In this document: piece after piece, positions 36,237 through 42,420 of the stretch
How positions within the stretch are numbered: position 1 is the first letter of the stretch
Layout: each line of letters begins with the position of its first letter
DNA from: Candidatus Leptovillus gracilis
GTDB lineage: Bacteria; Chloroflexota; Anaerolineae; Promineifilales; Promineifilaceae
Direction: 5' to 3'
Assembly: GCA_016716065.1 (NCBI GenBank)
Contig: JADJXA010000004.1
Span: forward strand, 1-64,000
Length of the DNA: 64,000 nt
Translations under genes and position numbers: made by a program
The notes under the pieces: model-generated
What the model saw: only the letters and a program-made list of their open reading frames with translations
Told to the model about the DNA's origin: nothing
Databases searched by the model: none

Positions 36237-36633
36237 GTATCTGGTCATTGGCGGCTATGCAGTCATTCAGCATGCTGAACCTCGTTTTACTAAAGACCTC
36301 GATTTGTGGATAAGCACTGACATAGAAAATGCCGCAGCAGTGTATAAATCGCTCCGCGAGTTTGGCGCTCCACTGGAAGGGTTAACAGAATCGGATTTTG
36401 CTGAAGAAGGATATTTTTATCAGATGGGCGTCCCTCCAGTACGAGTAGATGTGTTAATGGGAATACCAGGTTTGAAATTTGCGGAAGCCTGGGAAAGGAG
36501 GGTCGAAGTGAAGTTTGAAGATCTTCTCGTAGCGTTTATCTCTCGCCAGGACCTTATTACTGCTAAGCGTGCCTCTGGTCGTCCACAAGATTTAATTGAT
36601 GCTGATTTATTGACACAGGTCAAAAACGATTGA
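36178..36633 (+). CDS. Nucleotidyltransferase-fold protein (DUF6036/AbiEii-like)
   Basis: A 151-residue protein of the nucleotidyltransferase superfamily: the glycine motif GGYAVIQHAEPRFTKDLDLWI carries the Asp pair, and a third acidic position may be in VRVDVLMG. The C-terminal block FISRQDLITAKRASGRPQDL with DADLL is typical of AbiEii-like and DUF6036 proteins. The start at 36178 (MFVNSDFSD) lies inside the preceding small gene. Pairing with that protein suggests a toxin-antitoxin or phage-defence module in a gene cassette. An attC site begins 29 bp after its stop. Confidence 0.78.
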   Translation: MFVNSDFSDLLSLFKDNGVKYLVIGGYAVIQHAEPRFTKDLDLWISTDIENAAAVYKSLREFGAPLEGLTESDFAEEGYFYQMGVPPVRVDVLMGIPGLKFAEAWERRVEVKFEDLLVAFISRQDLITAKRASGRPQDLIDADLLTQVKND

Positions 36634-36661
36634 TCAGGACTGCTTAAAGTCCATACAAGCG

Positions 36662-36772
36662 TCCTAACAACCCATCCAGGTGACGCTGGCGCGATGCCTC
36701 GGAAGGCTGGCGTTTTGGCTACGATTCATTCATTGGTGAATCGCGCCAGCGCACCTGATGGGGGCGTTAGGC
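36662..36772 (+). other. Integron attC recombination site
   Basis: The outer cores are TCCTAAC (36662-36668) and GTTAGGC (36766-36772; consensus GTTRRRY). The arms CCCATCCAGGTGACGCTGGC plus GCGA and, reversed, CCCATCAGGTGCGCTGGC plus GCGA pair throughout, leaving exactly two unpaired bases on one side (C and A on the top strand, G and T on the bottom). Extrahelical G and T on the folded bottom strand are a known feature that guides integron integrase. The variable centre is about 46 bp. Length of 111 bp is in the known attC range. Confidence 0.82.
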
Positions 36773-36792
36773 GGCAGACAGGATAACTGTAA

Positions 36793-37353
36793 ATGCAGGT
36801 TACTACAACCGTCAAACCAAAGGACAGAGTTGCCTGGCGCGTCTGGCTTGAAGAACACCATGCAATAGCCGCTGAGATTTGGCTGTTATTCGATGATCGT
36901 CCTGAAGAGACTGCGGTGTCTTATCTGGATGCTGTGGAGGAGGCGATCTGTTTTGGCTGGATCGACAGCATCCAGAAACGGTTCTCCCCAAATGAACGTG
37001 CTCAGCGGTTTACACCCCGCAAACAACGCAGTAATTGGACAGAACTAAACAAGGAGCGCGCTCGCCGCTTAATTCGGCTCGGGCTAATGACTGACTCTGG
37101 CCGGGCAACGCTTCCTGATCTGGAAACGCGGTCTGTAGTAGCTGCGGATATTGTGGATGCACTCAAGGCAGAACCTGGCGCCTGGTCTAGCTTCCTTGCA
37201 TTTCCCGACCTGTACCGACGGGTGCGCATTGGCTATATCGAAGAGATGCGCAAGAACCCTGGTGAATTCGAACGCCGACTGCGAAACTTTGTGAAGCGAA
37301 CTTCAGCCAACCAGGTGTTTGGCAATTGGAATGATGGAGGACGACTTGGATGA
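36793..37353 (+). CDS. YdeI/OmpD-associated-family protein
   Basis: A 186-residue protein of the YdeI family (bacteriocin protection/OmdA). Blocks are WRVWLEEHHAIAAEIWLLF, AVEEAICFGWIDSIQKRF, RFTPRKQRSNWTELN and the C-terminal RRVRIGYIEEMRKNPGEF. The biochemical role of the family is unknown; the name comes from reports of antimicrobial resistance. It starts 20 bp after the attC core, as expected for a gene cassette. AGGA precedes the ATG. No ACGGCCGT occurs in it. Confidence 0.85.
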   Translation: MQVTTTVKPKDRVAWRVWLEEHHAIAAEIWLLFDDRPEETAVSYLDAVEEAICFGWIDSIQKRFSPNERAQRFTPRKQRSNWTELNKERARRLIRLGLMTDSGRATLPDLETRSVVAADIVDALKAEPGAWSSFLAFPDLYRRVRIGYIEEMRKNPGEFERRLRNFVKRTSANQVFGNWNDGGRLG

Positions 37354-37726
37354 ATGTAGAACCGTGTAACAATGGGTTGCAAGTCTTGGCGCGGTTGAGG
37401 AGGCTGGATTCGGGTATGCTGGTGGAAAGGGAAAGATGTGCGGTGGAAAACGGCCGTGCGCTCTTTCAGGCAATCGTAGGCAGTTGTAAGACGGCAGTCG
37501 CCCAACAAAACTTCCAGCCACCCCCCCCTTGCAGAGTGATACTTCAAGGCATTGCACAGCACGGCGGCTGAAGCCGGGATTACCCATCATTCGCTATCCC
37601 AAAGCCAACAAAGCCCACCCAACATAGGCATCAAGCCGACAAAACTGCATTCAGGTTTTCAGCTTATGCCACTAAAACGGCGGGCGTGATACAGCAATAT
37701 ATCAATTTGTGCTGGGAGATAATATC
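37354..37726. other. Gap between cassette genes, possible attC remnant
   Basis: The 373 bp hold no convincing gene. Right after the YdeI-like stop, the stretch around 37361-37405 contains GTAACAATGGG and GTCTTGGCGCGGTTGAGG; the latter closely matches GTCTTGGCTGCGGTTGAGG at 38625-38643 in the second attC-like site. No matching right arm is found, so it may be a decayed attC. One ACGGCCGT lies at 37450. Confidence 0.35.
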
Positions 37727-38404
37727 ATGACATCCATTAACAGTTCTAAGGATCGTTTCAGGTCTGCGTCGTTGATCATCGAACTTGCTCTTCTAGGGGC
37801 ATTTTTCTGGTTTGACTATACAGATCGGATTTCTCTTCCTGTATCAAATACCCCCTATCTTTTTCTTATAGGTTGGCTGTCATTACGTCTACGAGGCCTA
37901 CGTTGGAGGGATGTCGGATGGAGCCGCCCCTCAGATATTCGCCAAACCGCGATTGTTGCACTGATTTCCGCTGTCATCTTCCAACTATTTTCTCTCTTGG
38001 TAATGATCCCTATAGCAACACGACTAACTGGAGAAACAATCGATCTGTCGCTGCTAGAGCAGATAGAGGGTAATCCTGTCATGTTATTGGTTGGACTGAT
38101 CACCGTATGGATATTGGCTGCGTTTGGCGAGGAATTTGTGTACCGCGGCTATCTCTTAAATCGAATCTCTGATGTTACCGGTCAAAATATGTTAGGGTGG
38201 GGATTAGCGTTACTGATTTCATCCTTTATCTTTGGCATCATACACTTCTACCAAGGTATCGTCGGGGTAATTGACACGGGTGTTTCTGGGTTGGTGTTTG
38301 GTGGATTATACTTGATGTGGCGGCGCAACTTATGGATGCCTATTCTGACACATGGCTTTTCAAACTCGATTGCCCTTGTATTAGCATTTCTGGGAGTGCT
38401 GTGA
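37727..38404 (+). CDS. CPBP-family intramembrane metalloprotease-like protein
   Basis: A 225-residue membrane protein with about seven hydrophobic segments. It carries the CPBP (Abi) motifs: GEEFVYRGYLL with the Glu-Glu pair, FGIIHFYQG with His, and TPILTHG-like PILTHGFSNS with a second His. These residues form the active site of Rce1-like glutamic proteases that cleave within membranes. In bacteria such proteins are linked to bacteriocin immunity and other roles. The ATG at 37727 has GGGAG 8 bp upstream. The gene is A+T-richer than its neighbours, fitting a cassette origin. Confidence 0.85.
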   Translation: MTSINSSKDRFRSASLIIELALLGAFFWFDYTDRISLPVSNTPYLFLIGWLSLRLRGLRWRDVGWSRPSDIRQTAIVALISAVIFQLFSLLVMIPIATRLTGETIDLSLLEQIEGNPVMLLVGLITVWILAAFGEEFVYRGYLLNRISDVTGQNMLGWGLALLISSFIFGIIHFYQGIVGVIDTGVSGLVFGGLYLMWRRNLWMPILTHGFSNSIALVLAFLGVL

Positions 38405-38574
38405 GGTTTTGGTTGTTGAAGTTTTCGGGAATGGCGGGCAGTTGGGCTGGCGAACGGCCGTTTGCTCGCAAACTTTTGGGCAACAGCAACTGCCCTATCC
38501 GCCCAAGTCAGTCGGCTTCGGCGCAGGTCTTAACAAATTTACTCTGGAAACAAAGCCAGCGTCAGGTGGGATGC

Positions 38575-38685
38575 CTCTAACATTGGTTCCGGCCAATACT
38601 GGCGCGAGTCCTCGGAGGGCTTGCGTCTTGGCTGCGGTTGAGGCTTTGGACGACAGCGCCAGCGCGCCTGAACCGGGCGTTCGAT
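38575..38685 (+). other. Second attC-like site, diverged
   Basis: CTCTAAC (38575-38581) and GTTCGAT (38679-38685) are imperfect core sites. In between, ACTGGCGCGAGTCCTCGGAG, GGCTTGCGTCTTGGCT corresponds to GCTGGCGCGATGCCTCGGAA, GGCTGGCGTTTTGGCT of the first attC, and GCGCCAGCGCGCCTG matches its right arm. Arms pair only partly. It ends 18 bp before the fabG start. It may be an inactive or divergent attC of the same family. Confidence 0.6.
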
Positions 38686-38703
38686 TTACACGGGAGGTAG
38701 ATA

Positions 38704-39450
38704 GTGTCATTAGCCAATAAAGTTGCCATTGTTACCGGCGCGTCGCGTGGCATTGGCCGGGCCATTGCCGAAGATTTAGCGGCCAACGGCGCGAAGGTGG
38801 TCGTCAACTACAACGCCAGCGCGGCGGCAGCCGACGCAGTGGTGGCCGCGATTCAGGCGCAGGGGGGACAAGCAACAGCCGTGCCCGCCGATGTGTCCGA
38901 TTTCCAGGCCGCCCAAGACCTCATCAAAGCCGCCCTGGACGCCTATGGGCAAATAGACATCCTGGTCAACAACGCCGGTACCACCCGCGACATGCTGCTG
39001 CCCATGATGAAAGAAGAAGATTGGGACCTGGTGCTGGACACCAACCTGAAAAGTGTGTTTAATTGCTGCAAAGCCGTGACGCGCCCCATGCTGCGGCGCA
39101 AACAAGGCGGGCGTATCATCAACATCTCTTCGGTCGTTGGCTTGATTGGGCAGGCCGGGCAGGCCAATTACGCCGCTTCCAAAGCTGGCGTCATCGGCTT
39201 CACCAAATCGCTCGCCAAAGAATTAGGGCCACGTGGCATCACTGTCAACGCCATCGCCCCCGGCTTTTTCCCCACGGCCTTAACCACCGTGCTGCCGGAC
39301 GACCTGAAAGAGAAATCATTGGAATTTATCCCCCTCGGCCGTTGGGGCAATTTGCCGGAAGTGGCTTACCTGGCAACCTTTCTGGCCTCCGACAAAGCGG
39401 CCTACATCACCGGCCAGGTGATCAATGTGGATGGCGGCGTTGCCATGTAA
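38704..39450 (+). CDS. fabG: 3-oxoacyl-ACP reductase
   Basis: A 248-residue FabG that reduces 3-oxoacyl-ACP with NADPH in fatty acid elongation. It has TGASRGIGRA for the cofactor, NNAGTTRDML, and the catalytic Ser-Tyr-Lys in NISSVVGLIGQAGQANYAAS with the following Lys, and it ends AYITGQVINVDGGVAM. The start is GTG 38704 with GGGAGG 5 bp upstream. The ribosome site lies only a few bases after the attC-like core, so the cassette array reaches the gene boundary. Asp23 and nusB follow. Confidence 0.95.
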   Translation: MSLANKVAIVTGASRGIGRAIAEDLAANGAKVVVNYNASAAAADAVVAAIQAQGGQATAVPADVSDFQAAQDLIKAALDAYGQIDILVNNAGTTRDMLLPMMKEEDWDLVLDTNLKSVFNCCKAVTRPMLRRKQGGRIINISSVVGLIGQAGQANYAASKAGVIGFTKSLAKELGPRGITVNAIAPGFFPTALTTVLPDDLKEKSLEFIPLGRWGNLPEVAYLATFLASDKAAYITGQVINVDGGVAM

Positions 39451-39463
39451 GGTATCATTCGGA

Positions 39464-39525
39464 AGATTGGCCCAATCTCCAAGATTGGCCCAATCTGGAC
39501 CATGTAATTATTAGATGATCACTTA
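39464..39525. repeat. MITE-like element, copy 3, left end lost
   Basis: The core is AGATTGGCCCAATCT (39464-39478), CCA, AGATTGGCCCAATCT (39482-39496), followed by GGACCATGTAATTATTAG and ATGATCACTT next to TA. The right end and core match copies 1 and 2. The left terminal repeat is missing or strongly diverged. It lies between fabG and the second Asp23 gene. Confidence 0.7.
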
Positions 39526-39555
39526 GGGTTCAATACGAATACGGCGTGTGAAACG

Positions 39556-39909
39556 ATGAGCGAAGTAAAAGAAAGTTTAGGGCGCATTGAAGTTGCGCCA
39601 GGCGTGTTGGCTACCATCGCCCAATATGCGGCGATGCGGGTGGATGGCGTCACCAAAATGGCCCCTATTCCGCCAGACGTGGCCCGCCTGTTTCGCCGCG
39701 AAGTGAAGCAAGATGGCATTTTGCTGGAGATTGGCGAGCAAAATCAGGTAAAAATTGATATTTACGTTATAATGGACCCGCAGGTTAACATCATGGAAGC
39801 CAGCCGCAGGATACAGGCGGCTGTCCTGGAAGCGGTTGACACGATGGTCGGCATTCCGGTAGAAGCGATTAACGTCCACGTTGAGGACGTCATTTATGCT
39901 CAGGAGTAA
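39556..39909 (+). CDS. Asp23/Gls24-family protein, second copy
   Basis: A 117-residue Asp23 protein (GRIEVAPGVLATIAQYAAM, then VKIDIYVIMDPQVNIMEAS) with C-terminal VEAINVHVEDVIY. It is a paralogue of 27566-27925. This copy sits directly upstream of nusB, an arrangement also seen in Gram-positives, where the Asp23 protein YqhY is encoded beside nusB and the acetyl-CoA carboxylase genes and is linked to lipid synthesis. The fab genes here fit that link. Confidence 0.9.
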   Translation: MSEVKESLGRIEVAPGVLATIAQYAAMRVDGVTKMAPIPPDVARLFRREVKQDGILLEIGEQNQVKIDIYVIMDPQVNIMEASRRIQAAVLEAVDTMVGIPVEAINVHVEDVIYAQE

Positions 39910-39950
39910 AGACTGTTGTCCGGGCGCTTGGCAGTTTTTCTCACCCGCCT

Positions 39951-40391
39951 ATGAAAACAAGACGACGCGCGCGCCGCGTAACCCTTGAGACTCTTTACGA
40001 ATATGATATAGCCAGCCATCCGCCGGGCGTGATTCTGCAACAACGGTTAGAGGATCAACCGATGGAAAAAGCGGGCGTGGACTTTGCTTCGCACCTGGTG
40101 CAGGGAACCATCACCCATCTGGAAGAGATGGATATACTTATCTCCCGCTATGCCCCGGAATGGCCGCTGGACCAGATGGCGGTGATTGATCGCAATATTT
40201 TGCGCATCGCCATCTTTGAATTTTTGATTGATGGGGAAACGCCGGTGAAGGTAGCCATTAACGAGGCGGTAGAGCTGGCGAAAACCTATGGCTCAGACAG
40301 CGCCCCTCGTTTTATCAATGGCGTTTTAGGTACATTGGCCGATAAAATTCCCGCGCTGCGTCAGGAACTGCTGCTGGCCGTGCCGGAGTAG
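39951..40391 (+). CDS. nusB: Transcription antitermination factor NusB
   Basis: A 146-residue all-helical NusB that works with NusE/S10 in rRNA antitermination. The N-terminus KTRRRARRVTLETLYEYDIA and the C-terminal TPVKVAINEAVELAKTYGSD, then FINGVLGTLA are diagnostic. It follows the Asp23 gene by 41 bp in the same direction, so both are probably co-transcribed with fabG. No strong Shine-Dalgarno is evident before the ATG. Confidence 0.93.
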   Translation: MKTRRRARRVTLETLYEYDIASHPPGVILQQRLEDQPMEKAGVDFASHLVQGTITHLEEMDILISRYAPEWPLDQMAVIDRNILRIAIFEFLIDGETPVKVAINEAVELAKTYGSDSAPRFINGVLGTLADKIPALRQELLLAVPE

Positions 40392-40421
40392 TGTAGCCCG
40401 GCAGCGTTGCGCCATTTAGCC

Positions 40422-40898
40422 ATGAGCAGCGTTCACTGTTTTGACAATGATGGGCTGATCCACCTGGCTGCCGCCGATTCGCTTGCTTTTGCCTCGGCCG
40501 TTTATGGCATTTTTGTTGAAAACGACCGCCTCCTGCTGCTTTCCCAGAAATCCACTCAGCTATATGCGCCGCCCGGTTGTATTCTGACTTTCCATCAGGT
40601 TCCAACGCAGGCTATTCGGCATTACTTTCGTCGTCTGGCGGCTATTACGCCGAATTTGGGGCCGCTGCTGCTGCTGGAAGACCAATATCGCTGGTTAGAC
40701 GGCCGTGCCTGGCGGATTGCGGCCATGTATTATGCGGTGTCACGGCCGTTTACCGCCGCCATTTACCTCAACGAAACCCTGGAACCAGACGCCACCCCCA
40801 CCTGGATAGACCCCGACGCCTTACAGCGCGACCAATTCCTCTTCGGCTACAAAGCCGTCACCGCCGGCATCTCCCGCCTCAACCCCGCTCGCCGCTAA
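40422..40898 (+). CDS. Nudix-like protein lacking the catalytic box
   Basis: A 158-residue protein. The pattern of strands (AVYGIFVENDRLLLLSQKS, then YAPPGCILTF and a helix QVPTQAIRHYFRRLAAI) follows a Nudix fold, but the Nudix-box glutamates are absent: the helix has RHYFRRLAAITP in place of REL-EE-G. It could be a non-catalytic nucleotide-binding Nudix relative. It starts 30 bp after nusB; no Shine-Dalgarno is evident. Two ACGGCCGT copies. The assignment rests on pattern only. Confidence 0.5.
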   Translation: MSSVHCFDNDGLIHLAAADSLAFASAVYGIFVENDRLLLLSQKSTQLYAPPGCILTFHQVPTQAIRHYFRRLAAITPNLGPLLLLEDQYRWLDGRAWRIAAMYYAVSRPFTAAIYLNETLEPDATPTWIDPDALQRDQFLFGYKAVTAGISRLNPARR

Positions 40899-40902
40899 GC
40901 CG

Positions 40903-40937
40903 GTTGTCCGTTGTCCGTTATCCGTTGTCCGTTACCT
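40903..40937. repeat. Heptanucleotide tandem array, five units
   Basis: GTTGTCC, GTTGTCC, GTTATCC, GTTGTCC, GTTACCT in 7-bp register between the ends of two convergent genes. Confidence 0.75.
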
Positions 40938-40962
40938 GTCACCCTGTCACCCCTTCACCCGC

Positions 40963-42004
40963 TCATTCCCCGGCCACCAGCGCCACCAGCGCCAACACAT
41001 CATCCACCAACTTGGTCAGCGCCGGAGCAGCCGCCTGTTGGTTCGCCAGGGCGATGATCGTGATCTTGCTGTCTGGCAAATACCACATGCTGCCGGAAAA
41101 ACCAGTGGTGCTGCCTTCGTAACCCCACAGTGTGCCCCAGGGCGTTTCTCGCTGCATGACACCTGGCCCGTAACCCACGCCGTTATCCATGTCGGTGGTC
41201 AGGTGGGTGAAACCGGCGTTGGCCCCGGAGAGTTGGCGGCCGGCCAGCGCCGGGACAAATTTCGCCAGGTCTACGGCCGTAGAGACCAGCCCGTCATCGT
41301 CCCAGCCCCTTGCCTTCGTGGGCGTCAAGGACACGGCTGTTCCCCTGGTAGCCGGGTACGTGACCTTCCGGCAGGTCTTCGGCCCGCTCCAGATACGTCT
41401 CATCCAGGTCCAGGCGGTAGAGAAAGCGTTCGCGAACGCTGTAGGCCAATGTTTCGCCGGTGATGGCCTCGGCGACCATTTGCAGCAAAACGTAGTTGGT
41501 GTTGGAAAGGGCGAAACCCGCGCCGGGGGCAAATTCGGCGGGGCCATCGGCGTAGGCCACTACCTCCGCCGGCGTCCAGGCATAGGCGGGGTTGGCGGCG
41601 TAGGCGGCCTGGAAGTCTGGGTTTTGGGCGTAATCGGGGATGCCGCTGCGCATGGTGAGGAGCTGGCCGATGGTGGCGGCACGGCCGTTGCCCAACTGCG
41701 CCAGCATCTCCGCCGGCAGCCATTTATCCAGCGTGTCGTCCAGCGACACGGCCCCTTCTTCGATAAGCTGCATGATCAGCGTACTGGTGAAGGGCTGCGT
41801 CAGCGGCCCGATGCGGAAGAGGGCGTCGCTGCGCATAGCCTGACCGCTCTCCACGTCGGCCAGCCCGGCGGCGAATAGCTGCTTGCCTACGCCCGGCCCT
41901 TCCACGTACAGCGCCCACCGGCCCGGGCAAACGAGGCTTGTTGGGCATTGATGGCGTCGTAAGCCGCGCGTTGCTGCTGGCAGCCACGCCAACCAGTAGA
42001 GCAA
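40963..42004 (-). pseudogene. Decayed beta-lactamase-family serine hydrolase
   Basis: Pieces of a class C beta-lactamase/esterase-type protein occur in three frames. The N-terminal fragment is near 41920-41990, the main part at 41294-41930 (YVEGPGVGKQLFAAGLADVE, then LLTMRSGIPDY and SNTNYVLLQMVAEAI), and the C-terminal part at 40963-41320 (GWDDDGLVSTAVDLAKFVPA and YEGSTTGFSGSMWYLP). Frameshifts lie near 41930 and 41310. The catalytic SxxK, normally FRIGSVTK, reads FRIGPLTQ, so both Ser and Lys are lost. It is therefore inactive beyond possible sequencing errors. It is convergent with the Nudix-like gene. Confidence 0.75.
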
Positions 42005-42420
42005 AGTAGGAGAGTTATGTCGGCGTTAGTGCCTGTTTTGTAAATGTAACCATTAGCCGTGAACCCAAATCCAAATCGCATGGTTATTTGAGGAATGGTT
42101 ATAAATTCAACAAGGCGGTGCTGGGAGCCTGTCGAGGCCGCCGAAGCATCCGAAGCATCCCAACGTCCAGTTAGTTGATAGTTGGTCCGATGAGTCCGCT
42201 GCAGACCATGCGTAAATGTAAAGAAGATCCGTCAATGACCATGCCCACAAATCCCAAAATCCTTCTTCCTTGACCAATTCGCCAATTTGCTTACCATACG
42301 GGCTATGAGTAAAGGTAGCGGTTACCAATTGGAGTATCTGGAAAAGTACCGGCAGCGGCCGTCTACACCACCGCCGGACAAGAAGGGCCAACCGCCGGAC
42401 AAAAAAAACCGCGCGGCTGT

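Larger units (their letters stand above)
35946..38685 (+). mobile_element. Integron-like cassette array without integrase, between fabD and fabG
   Basis: The region begins near GTTAGGA (35946), contains a convincing attC ending in GTTAGGC (36766-36772), and ends at a diverged attC-like site (38679-38685). It carries a nucleotidyltransferase pair, a YdeI-like gene and a CPBP-type protease gene, all in the same direction. Its coding parts have lower G+C and no ACGGCCGT. fabD and fabG, usually adjacent, flank it. No integrase is visible in the window. The outer limits are inferred. Confidence 0.6.
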
